From NCBI GenBank assembly GCA_025617745.1, contig CM046859.1, positions 28,633,371 to 28,697,370 of the forward strand: 64,000 nucleotides of DNA. Direction: 5' to 3'. The position numbers were made by a program, and so were the translations under genes. This document shows, in pieces, positions 32,926-44,800 of the stretch. A model generated the notes under the pieces. It did not search any database. It worked only from the letters and a program-made list of their open reading frames with translations, and was not told the origin of the DNA. Numbering within the stretch: position 1 is the first letter of the stretch; each line of letters begins with the position of its first letter. This DNA is from Heliocidaris erythrogramma. Its lineage: Eukaryota > Echinodermata > Echinoidea > Camarodonta > Echinometridae.

Positions 32926-33860
32926 TTAATGAGGCCATTGTGGGTTTGCATGTTTACTTGTAGTTAATTAAAGAGATCTCTCTGAAATATTAATGAGGCA
33001 AAGGGAAATGAGTTACATGAACTTTAATTGACCTGGTTTGGATGTGGATGATCATGTTATCTAGAATACTGTGAGAAATGCTGTAATTCCAAGTCAGCCT
33101 GGCTGACGTTGCAAAGCAATTGAAGTAGAATTACCCAATCCGTAAAGCAGTCGTTTAACCCCATCCTGAATGGTGGGGGGGGGGGGGAGAAATCCAGGAC
33201 AGCCGTGGCACAAGAAACATGTTTGGGGTTGGGTGAACCAACAACGTAGCTTCAGATAGATTTTACACAGACATGTAATCATGTGAGTAGATATATATTC
33301 TACACTAATTCTTAAGTTGTTTTTTACAAAGTGGCCATAAACAGACAAATCCGTTTACAGTCCATTTCTATCTCCTGCCTTCTCGCTCTCTCCCTATCTC
33401 TCTTGTCCTCTCTTCCTTTCGTTTTGATCTACCTCTTCCCCCTTATCCATTCTCTCTCTTTTCTCTACCCTTTACTCTCTCTCCCTCTCTTGCCTCCTCG
33501 TTCTTTCTATCCCTCTCTTTCCTGTCCTCTTCCTGTTTACTTTCTTTTGTTTTGACATACATGTAGTTTGCCAACGTATGATTTAATTTTTCCAAATGTT
33601 TTGAGGTTTTGTTTGTTTTACATGCTTCTCATATGTTCTGTTTTGTTTGTGATTATAGTTCTATTATTCAGGATTTTTTTTCAATAAATTATTTGAATTT
33701 TAAGTTTATCTCTGTTTTTCTCCTTTCTCACCCTGCTAGTGCAATGCCTCTATTTAAAACCATCTCAAATTTGTTAATTCATTCATAATTATCAAGCAGA
33801 TACCTGTAATTCATCTAAGTTGTATTGAATCGGTAAAAAAGTATAATGATTCTTTGTATC
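32926..33860. other. Intergenic, pyrimidine tract
   Basis: A CT-rich tract (CTCTCTCCCTATCTC type) lies at about 33370-33535 and a G run near 33174. No gene is recognised. Confidence 0.45.
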
Positions 33861-34350
33861 GACCATGGTCACATTTAATCTGAATTGATGAAAAAACATG
33901 AAAACAGGCCATTTGTTGAAATACTGTCATTTGATCGATTGTTGACACGTTTATTTTCCTGGATTGATGAAAAAAAATGTAAAGATGCCCTTTTTTAAAA
34001 TGCTTGATTTTTGACCAAAAGTGGCCGTTTTTCATTTTCATGAATTGACCCTGGTCACATTTAGACTGGATTGATGAAAAAACTTGAAAATAGGCACTTT
34101 TGAAAATGCTTGATATTTTGCCCAAAATGCTAAACTAACCCTTTGCATTTTTTGTCAATGGCTGGGTTTTTTTTAACTTTTCATGAAATTGACCCAAATA
34201 CCCTTATTTGACTCAACCGTGGTCACATTTAGTCTGGATTGATGAAAATAGGTGCTTTTGAAAATGCTAGATTTTTGGCCCAAAATGCTAAACTAACCCT
34301 TTGCAGTTTGTCAAAAATGGCTTTTCATGACGTAAACCCTAAATGCCCTC
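33861..34350 (+). repeat. Degenerate tandem repeat (GGTCACATTTA...GATTGATGAAAA)
   Basis: Four diverged copies of a 100- to 170-bp unit, each carrying GGTCACATTTA followed by TGGATTGATGAAAA and later an ATGCT/TTTGGCC segment. Related fragments continue at about 36190-36570. Confidence 0.7.
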
Positions 34351-34557
34351 ATTTGTCTCGACCGTAGTTGTTAAAGTAGCTATTCAAAGAAAATCACAAA
34401 TATGGCAATTAATGTATCACTAGAAACTGGGAAGCTTACAGATGGCAATCGTATAAGTTTTATGTCAACTTCGTATCTGATGATTATAAAAACAACACAA
34501 ATAAAAGCTCTTCTCAGCATCTGGAATATCTGAGGATTCGCCAGAAATATAGCGATG

Positions 34558-35120
34558 TTTTGATGTCGTCACACTCGGGATCGATCCTGCTTAAGCAGAC
34601 GACGTCCTATAATGAATGAACGTAATTGCAATGCAATTATTTATCAAATTATAAAGAGTTTGGTGTATTTAAATATGACCTTATTTCACACCATTATAAA
34701 GGGAAAGTGAAACTGATTCTGATAGCTAAAACCGTTTGATTGTAAATACACAGGAGAAGGGTCAATGATCAATGAAATAAACCCCACTTTCAAATTGAAA
34801 AGCCCTCCGAATAATAGCAGGATGGTATTCGTTCCCTCTTGAAACGCCGAACATGCCCCGGTGCAAGCAGCTGAAAATACAATGGCGTCTTATTTTCTTT
34901 ACAAGTGACTGATTCCTTTATTTTTTTAACGCTGCATTTTTCATCAAAATAATACCATACACGAAGTTAAGAGTGAGGCAACAGACTAACATTAAGACTG
35001 ACGCTAGTGAAGGAAGAGAAATAAGTGAAGAGGAGATGACAAAATAGGCTCTGAAAAATGTGTAAGATGTTATGGGACATCGTCTGCTTAGACAGGGCTG
35101 GTCCATGGTGTGTCGTCACA
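34558..35120. mobile_element. Inverted-end element, about 560 bp
   Basis: The left end, with GTCGTCACACTC and AAGCAGACGACGTCC, pairs imperfectly with the right end GGGACATCGTCTGCTTAGAC...GTGTGTCGTCAC. Non-coding. Confidence 0.6.
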
Positions 35121-35722
35121 TATCTCAGCAGCGTTCGGGGAGCTCTTCAGCTGCTATATCGGGGGCTGTATTTTACCGTTTTATAATTGATAATAATCTT
35201 AACTTCAAATGTTTCCAAGCGTTGAATTTGGATAACCTTGTTTAAATTATGCCATCTATGCAATAATAAGTATTAAGCCAATATTTAAAATCATTAAAGT
35301 TCTACTTTAAGCCTATATTGATGATGAAACATGAAAATAGGCCCTTTTAGAAAATGGTCTGTTTGGGGCAAAAAATGCTGAAACACCCCAAACTCCTCCC
35401 TCCCCCCCCCCCCCCCCCCCCCCCCCGCCTGGAGCCGTCCCTGACCAGAGATGGGTCCATGTGGGGGTTAAAGGGGTCATCTGGCCTTGCTAACTATGGG
35501 ATATTTGGATAGTAACTTACTCAGACATTTCGTTTCCGGCCACGGTGGCCTAGGTTCAATTCCCTGGATAGGTAGGCTGTATGGTGGTTTTTTCTTTGCT
35601 CCGTCTCTGTCCATGGTCCACCGTTCGATTCTCAGATTCAAAGTACTGTAGTGAAGTTTTTGAATATTTTTAATGTACTTTTATTATTGTTCTCTTCTGT
35701 GAATTTATTTCTTTACATTTAA
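35121..35722. other. Intergenic with C run
   Basis: A C run of about 25 lies near 35402-35426. No gene seen. Confidence 0.45.
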
Positions 35723-36127
35723 TGGGGAAGTCCACTCTAGTATTCAGTTGGTTGCAACAAAAACAGTAACTGATTTTAAAAAAAAAGACAATTATGAATT
35801 TTTAAAGTTGTAGATCAAACACAAATGAGCAGCTCTATGACCTCTTTGTTTCATACATTTCTATTTCACAAAAAGAAAATATTTGCTTGTACACTGTATA
35901 TGCACCCTTGATATAATCAATTCCTTCATCAACCAAGAAAATAGAAATTTAATTGAATTTTCTGTACAAAGAAAATGGTAAAGGTGCTCAAAAGTTACAT
36001 CACAGAGTTGCCAATTTGTGTTGACATTATTTTTTAACGGATTTTCCTCAAACTTTCTCTACTATACTGTTTATCTCATAATGCTCCTTTTCTTGAAACA
36101 AATTTAATTATATCAGAGGACTTCCCC
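35723..36127. mobile_element. TTAA-flanked MITE, 405 bp, GGGGAAGTCC ends
   Basis: Inverted ends GGGGAAGTCC / GGACTTCCCC with TTAA on both sides (35719-35722, 36128-36131). Non-coding. Confidence 0.8.
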
Positions 36128-36131
36128 TTAA

Positions 36132-37484
36132 ACTAAATTTGGTAGGCAAGTCATTGTGGGGAAAATACATCAGTTTCCCAATTTTTAATGTTTTTTAAAA
36201 ATGAAACCAGGGCAACATTTATCCTTGATTGATGATAAAATATGAAAGATGATGAAATAACCCCCTTGCAAAGTTTGTCAAAAATTCATGTTTTTTTTAA
36301 ATACATTTTTCATGAAGTTATTTTTAAAATATGATTTTCCATCAAAACTTGTTTCTACAACTTTCACAAAATTTGTTGTGATATCCTTTCTTTGACAAAC
36401 CGGAGCCACATTTATTGTACCCTTGATTATCAAAATCAACATGAAAATACATGTATGATGAACCAAATCTTCGGAATTATTAATGTCATTCCAATTTTCA
36501 TGAAATTTGCCATACCCGTTTTTTTTTTTGACAAACGGGGGCCATATTTATCTTTGATCAATGAAAAGCCGAACCATGAGGGCTTGTAGGAGTGCTGAGA
36601 TGTCAGAGTCGAGACTGGCATAATTAGTGTTTGAACATGATCAGTTGCAGTGTCCGTTTGGTAGTGGCTTACACCTATTCAATATGAATCTAATAAGTGA
36701 TGACACATCCACTTTATAGTCAGCTATCTACTCAAACGAAAAGGGGAAAGAAAATCCTGTAGAATTTGACCTGGTTTTTTTTTTAATTGAATTGTATTTA
36801 CTTGAAAAAGAAAATTACAAACATACATCATGTTTATAAAACCACATGAACAGGTTTCTTCAGAGAGATTGCAATGATTAACAAATGTTTACTGTACAAT
36901 TGGTCATTTTATGCATGTACTAAGGTGAATGTACAATTTAATTCCTTAATGCTCATGAGTTACTACAACATAAATTTTAGATACCCCTAGCCAGTTTTTT
37001 ATATGCTGAATTGAGCATTGTTTGAGAAAAGAAGAAAGGAAAGTCTATACTCAGAAGTGTGCATTTATGATAATTTTGTTTTAACCAAAGATGAGGTAAT
37101 CCTAGTACATGATTGGTTTGTTGATAAACGTAATTCTTAAAGAGAGGCCTGGTACTGTATGGACAACAAAATGTTTTTCAAACCATAAACATTGTAAAAG
37201 CCAACTTATGTAGAAAAAAATCCTTTATGCTAAATCAAATTATTTTGATAGACCATGGGACCTTCGTTTAAGAAAAATGCCTGTCACAGCCATAAGACGC
37301 AATTACTGGATACCTGCATATATAAGTTGATAATTGTATCATGTATGGGAAATGTAATACAAATATAAATTCCATAAGGGCATTTCCAAGATATTGTGTC
37401 GTACTAAAATGTAACCCGACCAAAGAAGTTGGTATTGCATCAAATTTATAGCCCAATGTACATTTAATAATCAAGAATTTGGTC
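36132..37484. other. Intergenic, repeat fragments
   Basis: Fragments of the 33861 repeat occur up to about 36570. The rest is AT-rich with no motif-bearing frame. Confidence 0.4.
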
Positions 37485-37672
37485 TTATTCACCCACGGTA
37501 GCCACATCAGTATTAATACTGCTCTTCCTACCCATTTGCACCTGCGTGGAGAGAGACAAATGTGGGCAAAAGACCTTGTCCAAGGATTTAAGCACCTAGC
37601 GAGGATCGAACCCATGACCTCTCGTAGGAGAGTCGAGAGCCTTCACCAATACACAGTGTAATGTAGAGCTAC
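37485..37672 (-). mobile_element. tRNA-derived SINE
   Basis: On the - strand a polymerase III B box GGTTCGATCC (about 37600-37612) is preceded by an A-box-like TGTATTGGTGAAGG, and followed by a body with CTTGGACAAGGTCTTTTGCC, CTCTCTCCACGCAGGTG and AAATGGGTA. That order (tRNA head, then a conserved body) is that of SINEs known from echinoderms. Confidence 0.65.
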
Positions 37673-38437
37673 ATCATGTGATCTGACCAAATATCAAAGG
37701 AAATAATACAATGTTAAATTATGATCACAATTCAAAGAAAATTGTAACTTCCTGATAAAACTCCAAATGAAGTGGATAGAGCATTACAAAAATTTGTTCA
37801 TATCCACACAGCCATTTATAGATAGTTTTCATTGCAGTTTTCCTGGATACTTCTCAAAGTGGTAAAAATGGCCAGTCCTTATTATACCTTTGTGAATATG
37901 GACCACTCGTAAAAGTGGGGACAGTTGTGAAGTTTCAGGTTTCTGAGAACTCATTTTTGGTGATTGGACAATGATAGAAACAAATTCTTATTCACTAGTC
38001 AATATCAAGAAGTCTACAATGCTTTGCTTTGTCTTAAAATTGAAAGTCTATGTGATACTATTTTACTATGATAAATATATTCTTGTCAAAAATGTGTGAT
38101 TTTGTGCAATAAACTGAACATTATTTTTTTCCACCAAAGATAAATATGTCTGACTTGTTCTTCATGAATTTTTTTTTCCATATATCAACATGCATAACTG
38201 CTCTAATATTTCTCTCATCTTAGGAAATCAATGCAGGTAACCTTTTATTGCAGGTATTAGTAGATAGAGAGTTTACAGTGTAAAGGCTTCAGTCCTGCTT
38301 GAATAAAGGTCCTTGCAAACTGCATTTCTAATAGTAACTCAACAGAATGACTGGTAGCACCACATGTGCACTATACAGTTCTGCTGATTTGTCCTGTCAT
38401 CCGAAGTGTCTTTAGAGATATCTTGGCGTGACTGTCT
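37673..38437. other. Sequence 3' of NUP155, nothing recognised
   Basis: AT-rich. Very diverged traces of the terminal-exon repeat may extend to about 38380. Confidence 0.35.
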
Positions 38438-38722
38438 CTGCCTTGCATGGCTTATCTGCATTCTATCCAAACAAATCTGTAGAGGTCTTTAAGTAGGATT
38501 GTCTACTTGGTTGATTTGCATCCTCTCCAGGCAGATTGATAAATGCGTATAACAAGCTTGGGAGGATCATCGATCTTGCCTGGTCACTCTGCATTCTCAC
38601 AAGACGGATCTGTTGGTCTGTATAAAGCTAGCTAGGCGGGGATGTCTATCTCGCTCGGTTGATTTGCATCCTATCCAAACGGATCTGCAGCTCTGTGAAG
38701 CTGGCTAGGTAAGACTGTATAA
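38438..38722 (-). repeat. Tandem copies of the NUP155 last-exon end
   Basis: Four units of about 65 to 78 bp, at about 38653-38722 (the coding one), 38575-38652, 38503-38574 and 38438-38502. On the + strand each carries a version of TTTGCATCCTATCC, (C)GGATCTG and GAAGCTGGCTAGG. The coding unit spells YLASFTELQIRLDRMQINRA on the - strand. The other three are 3' of the stop, diverged, and no longer open. Confidence 0.8.
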
Positions 38723-38802
38723 CTTGTGGCCTGCCTGGGGTAGCTTCCAGCTCTACCTTGTAGCTAGCAATGGCATCCAGCGTGGAGTTGATGAATAGAC
38801 GC
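38646..38802 (-). CDS. NUP155: NUP155 last exon
   Basis: Encodes RLFINSTLDAIASYKVELEA through RMQINRAR and stop TAG, matching the human RRFTNLCLDAVCGYLVELQ end. Phase 2 in, after acceptor ATCCTAG. Confidence 0.95.
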
Positions 38803-41800
38803 CTAGGATGACGGGGGAAAAATAAGCGATAGGGCAGTGGAAGTGCAAGAAAATTCTTGTAGTATAAAGTCAACAGGACTACGCAAATCAACATATATGC
38901 AAAAATAACTTTATTTAACACAAAGTTGAAGAGTAGCTAACATTTCATTCCTGAACTTTTGAAATCCTAAGATGGGTAAAGATGGATTAAACTTCCTTTT
39001 TAAACCATAAACCACACTGCTTTCAAGTTAGGAAGAGCTGATAAGATTTTAGGGTTGTCAAGTCAGGGTAAAAACTCTTTGTTGAATTCAAGGGGTCACA
39101 AATCATAGGAAAATTTAAAGGGCAATCCAACCTTGGTAAGAAGATGATTTGTGTGAAAGCAGAAAAGTAAGATAAACGGGATGGTGAAAGTTTGAAAGAA
39201 ATCGGACAAGGCAAATTGGTGAGTCGATTGTGACATTTTTGTGGACGACTCTCCCATTTGTCGTACACAAAAATATTAATTTGCGGTTTTCTTCAAGGCG
39301 CTTTTACCCTCAGGGCAGGGCTCAAAATATATTGGAGATGTCCTCATGAAAGAAAAAGATCCTACTGAGTAATACATTTTGAAAAAGTGACATTTTAGTC
39401 ACTTGGTGTGTTGGAGCAAATGGGGGAGTTGTCCAAAGCTACATCACAGTGACATTACCATAGTGATTACAACTTTTAAAAATTCATAACTTTCTTATTG
39501 CTTGCCCGATTTCATCAATGCTTCTCTGATATTTTTCCTCTTTCTTTCAAAGCAACTTGCTATCAAGGTTGGATTTCCCTTTAACACCAGAATAAGCCAG
39601 AAATTCTTAAAGGCATAGGCAGGGAATTTCATTCTATATCAACAGTGGTAAGGTAAAACAAAACATTCTGCAAGCAGACAATGACGTAAACCACTTCTTG
39701 AAAATAAGAACTCAAACCGTACTGTGAAACCTGGAAATTAATTTCGCGACATGAACCACTCTCTGAATGTGCAAACATTAAAGTTGTTGCTCCAACCTAG
39801 CCTTGAAATGATAATGTGATCACTGTCATACATACTTATCATGTACAGGTACGAGGGCAGCATTGTCTGCGAATGCAGAGAGTAGAGAAGCAATGACACG
39901 CAGCATGTGTTGTGGGTTACGGGATGTTTGCCAGAAGGGATCCTGTGAATAGCAAAAAATACAATGTCATTAGAAGTGCAAATATACAAAAACTGTTGTC
40001 TCGTTTTAAAAATGGTTTCAAGTATTAAAGAGACGATCGAGTTGTAGGAAAGGTGAAAACTAATTTGCAAACTTTCTCATTCCTTTTATGTTAGTTTGTG
40101 AAAACATCATAGCAGAAATGTCCCCTGAAAAGGACTGCTCCTCAGAAATAGCTGTGTGTGTGCAGTTCCATATACCCATTTCAGTGTGCAGTGAATGTGC
40201 TTTTCAGCGAGACTGGGCATCATTTTGACATTTCAAAAACCTCACAGTATATATTATAGAATGGGTTGAGAAATCCCTGCAATCTGATTGGTTGAGAGGC
40301 ATTGATCAATTTTTACTGGATGCATGAATTAAGCCGCGATATGCACTATCGATATCGAGATCAAAACGATATCCTTCTAAAATGCGAGTGCGAGAGAGCT
40401 ACGATATTTGACTGTTTACAGACAGAGAATTGCAAGAAATAGACAAGATTAGATGTTAATGTTTGTTGACTTAGGATTTTGATGGTAAGCCCAATATGAT
40501 CCGATTAAATTTATACCTGATTAAAACAAAAAAAACCCAGATACAGCGATAGAATGAAAATCTTCAACGTTAAATTAACACATCTCGCTCACATCACACA
40601 GTGTAGCGTAGTGCAGTGCAGTGCCACTGCTGCGTTACAGTCACAGGCTGTACGCTGCATACATTCGCATCGGTTACATTCACTGTGCAGCGACACTGAC
40701 TGGCCTGACTGAAAAGTGAAATTGACGGCAAGACTTTCACTTGATTTTTGAAGTTCTCAGAATCTTTGTAAGAATTCTTCAAATTGATTGATAAAGTTAA
40801 TTCATTTCATGTAAAATAGGGATTACCTTTAGATCTAACTTAGGCTAGTTGTTGACTGTAGTGGTGGATACTTATTTTACTCGGATATAAATTTTAAAAA
40901 AATAAAATTGACATTAGTTAGCTTAGCCTTAGTCAAGACTCTAACACTTGTAGAAAAATGAAATTCTGAAATTTAACCTAAAATAGCCAGATTTTCAGTT
41001 CTCTATGGAACTTATTAAATTCATAAAATCTATTTATGATGCATAAAAGTGATTTACCAGTTCAAGCCTGTAGCATGGCCTTGTATAAGGGTTTTTTCTT
41101 TATCATGCATCCGGTAAATTTTTCATGCGTCCGGTAAATTTTTCATGCGTCCGGTAAATTTTTCATGCGTCCGGTAAATTTTTCATGCATCCGGTAAATT
41201 TGTCATGCACTGGTAATGATTGAAAAAAAATGAATTTTTGGCAAAAATTTGTCTACCATTCTATAAAACAGATGATGCACATGTTTTTTCGTGTGTCGGT
41301 AGGAATAGTGTGCATGCGGTAACTATGGAAACTGGTCTAAACCCACTCGGCTGCGCCTCGTGGGTTAAACATTCCATAGTTACCTTATGCACACAATTCC
41401 TACCGACACACTCAGACCTGTGCATCATTTGTATACTAATTCTTATGTAGAAATGATCTATCTTTCCCAATTGCTTTGATACAGTTTCTTTCATAACGTT
41501 ATCACATGACCAGAACTCGACTCTATCTTTAACCTAACATCCTCGGCTGCAACGATGACCCTTCGAGAATGCTACGACTGTCTGAATAAGACAGGATTGG
41601 TAAAAAGCGAGATATCCCTCATTCAGGGTTTGTTATGATTGCATTGCAACTTTTCCAATCAGACAAAAGGTTATCGAATCACAGATAAACATCACATCAT
41701 TCTCTTGCACTTCACCGTCAATTACATATTTCCATACTAATTTTCATTAAAAAATTTTGTACAAAATGTCTCATCTTGCCCGCAGTGTCTGTAGTAAACA

Positions 41801-44800
41801 CTGCAGCATGAGAAGGAGTACACACAAATCAATGTCTTTATGCACTTTAAAGAGATGCCGACCTTCAAGAACTCAAATCAGTAATGATGAAGCTGAAAAG
41901 CAGTCATTTGGAGACATATTCAGTGATTATCCGCACGATGCTAAAATGGCAAGAGCTGTTCCTGCATTAGCAGGACATCTTGTAATGTCAACTACTTTCA
42001 CCTCTTTTACATAGTTTTGCCTAAACAGTGGGTATTGCAGACGCTTCAGTGCTATGGAGTTTCACCTTAGGTGTGAAGTGTCTGGCTGGATTACACACAC
42101 TGTGAAGCTTAAAACGGGGAAAACCCCCATTAACCTCATCATTCACAGGCTTGCCAGTTTTCAAGCTTTTGCATGATCTCAGGCCCAGTCACTCTCTGTT
42201 CCAGGCTCTCCCCCCCCCCCCCCCCCCCCACCCCCAAGCGTTTAGGCTTACATTCTCAAACTGTAGAACATCAGCATGTTTGAAACTTTTTTTTAAAACT
42301 GGTATCCCTTCCTTCACTTTAGCATGATTCTTAACCTCGTAATCTATCTCTTTTTAAGAATCTTGCTGTAGGATTCTCACCTTGGCCCTAAAGCGCCTGA
42401 CATACACAGTGTGTAGCTTGAGAAGAGCTACACCCAAAATATCACTCTCATGCACTTCCAAGTGTCAAGTTAAAATTAATTTACCTTAGTGTAAAATCAT
42501 CCAAAAAGGAAAAGAAACTTAATCCAGAATTCTATGGGTCAAGGAATACAAAGTAAATGAAGGGGAAAAAAAAAAGCCAGGAACCCACATCTGTACAAAT
42601 TATAATTTTTTTCCACTTAATTTGTCCCTTTAAATGGTTTGGGTACAGAATTCTCACCTTGGTCCTGAAGTGTTTGTCGTACACACCGTGTAGCTTAGGA
42701 AGGGGTACACCCACTGCCAGCATGGCTCTGAACACCCACGATTCATTCAAGTCCAATTCACAGCTCTGCTTCTCCAGATAGAGCACCAAGAAATCTAAAT
42801 ACAGAAAATTATAATTAAAGATAACGTTGAGTTCTGGTCATGAGATTGAACCGTGAAAAAACTGTCTCAAAGCAATTGGGAAAGGTTGATTACATAGCAC
42901 ATAAGAATTGGTGTATGTTGTAAGGTTTGGAATCAGCAAAATGATAAGAAATTGACTCAATCCTGCTAAGAGTCACATGCACTGCACACAGAAATGTTTA
43001 TATGGGACTACACAGAAATGTTCGGCCTGAACATTTCAGCTGTTTCTTGTCATATTTTGAATGTGAGAGCATTTGAAAAGCAATCCTTTTCAGGGGACAT
43101 TTCTACTATGATAACCTTCCAAACTAACATAAAAAGAATGAGAAAGCTCACAAATTATTTTTACCTTTCCCAGAACTCAACCTTCACTTTAAGTCCAAGG
43201 GGCCATAATTCTTTTTTTCAGATGAATTCCAAAATGAGATATCAAAATGGGATAAGATTAGAAATATATTTGCCCTATTTCAATGTAAGGATCATATCTA
43301 AAAAAGTCTCTTAAAGAACTTGTTGTTTTAGATAAACAATAACCTGATCAGTATTCTTGATAAAGATTCTTACACAAGCACAATACCCGAAGCACTGCAA
43401 GGGGGGTAAATTTCATATTGGACAGTACATCACACACACACACACACAAAAAAAAATAGCAACTGGAAAATGAAATCATTTATATTTTCAAATTCAGTAC
43501 AAACAATTCTCTTTCAAATATCAACAATTATTAACACAAACACTTCAAGGCTTGTGTAAAATTCAAAGGCATTGGGAGAGAGTTTTGTACGAAAAGTGTT
43601 TACCTTATAATTGATTTTCAATAGCATTTTGTCTGCTGTATTTTTTCTTGACATCACAACCTACTTACCGAGAGGAAAGTATCTTTCTGATGTGCTGTAC
43701 ACCTTGCCTAAGCTGATCAGAAGGTTACTCAGGATAGTCATACGGGTTGCAGTCAGCTTGTCTTCACTTTCGCGTAGCTCTGAGGGTACATAAACAATAG
43801 GAAATTTAAGACGCAGCATCTTCAATATAGACAGAATATAGACCTTGAGGAAATTATACAACCCCAATGTACAGTACATGACATCTCTCAATGTTCGGGA
43901 TTTCCCAACTTTCCTGCAAATTCTACAGACTTCTTCTGAAAACATATTCATTTGTAACCCTGATTTTTTTAAAGCTTCCACAAAATTCACCTTTTGACCT
44001 TGATCACTATGCAACTAAATAGGGGTGGGAGTTTCGGGTATTTTTTCAATTCGGGAACCAGACGATTTTTCGGGCGGGTTCCCGGTTACCCGAAAATCAT
44101 ATAACACAAATTACAAGCTTATATTTACCCTTAAGAAGCTATTAACACTGGGAAAAACTCGAAAGCGCATCACTGCAGTGGGGCGCTACATGGATATTTA
44201 CATGTAGATATTGAATGGCTGGTCGACGTTATCTACCGCCTTGTCAAGTTACATACATGAGTAATCATTAAATACTTATTTTCGGGAAACGGGCATGTAA
44301 TATTTTGACCCGGGACCCGATGCTCTCGGGCAGGACCCGGGTACCCGGTTTTTAGTCCCAGCACTACAACTAAATCACTCAAAATGTCCTTTGTTTTACT
44401 CACTAATAGGCAGTCACACCATTGAGACCAACGACAGACAGAAACAAGATGAATGCGACTGCGTCTCCTATATGCCTCCGCCTAAATGTTCTAGAAATAT
44501 TTGATAACGGTGCTAAAATCCAGTAATTCCATGTAATTTCATGTAAATTGACCTCTGTGACCTCTGAACTTTAACCTACCTACCCCAAAATCTAATCAGT
44601 TCCTCTTTCTATGGGGATACATTCTGGTACCAAGTTTGAAGTTCTTACCTCAAACAGTTCTTGAGATATCGCAGTAACGGTGCTAAAAACCAAGAATGTC
44701 ATGTTATTTCATGTAAATTGACCTCTGTGACCTCTGACCTTTGACCCCCTTACCCTAAAATCTAATCAGTTCATCTTTCTATGGGGATACATACTGGTAC

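Larger units (their letters stand above)
40029..41528. mobile_element. TTAA-family element split by a 1.2-kb insertion
   Basis: The left end AGAGACGATCGAGTTGTAGG follows TTAA (40025-40028) and the right end CATGACCAGAACTCGACT precedes TTAA (41529-41532). The left 230 bp and right 80 bp match the 42819 and 29628 copies. The middle, about 40260-41440, is foreign: it holds a 23-bp minisatellite and a large hairpin. Confidence 0.7.

Noticed and set aside
35540-35580. B-box-like GGTTCAATTCCC suggesting a further SINE
   Set aside because: No convincing A box or body was found next to it.
39836-39850. Donor CCT|GTACAT for the NUP155 exon ending VP
   Set aside because: It would put the last exon out of phase. 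The next donor AA|GTATGT restores the phase and extends the match to the family.
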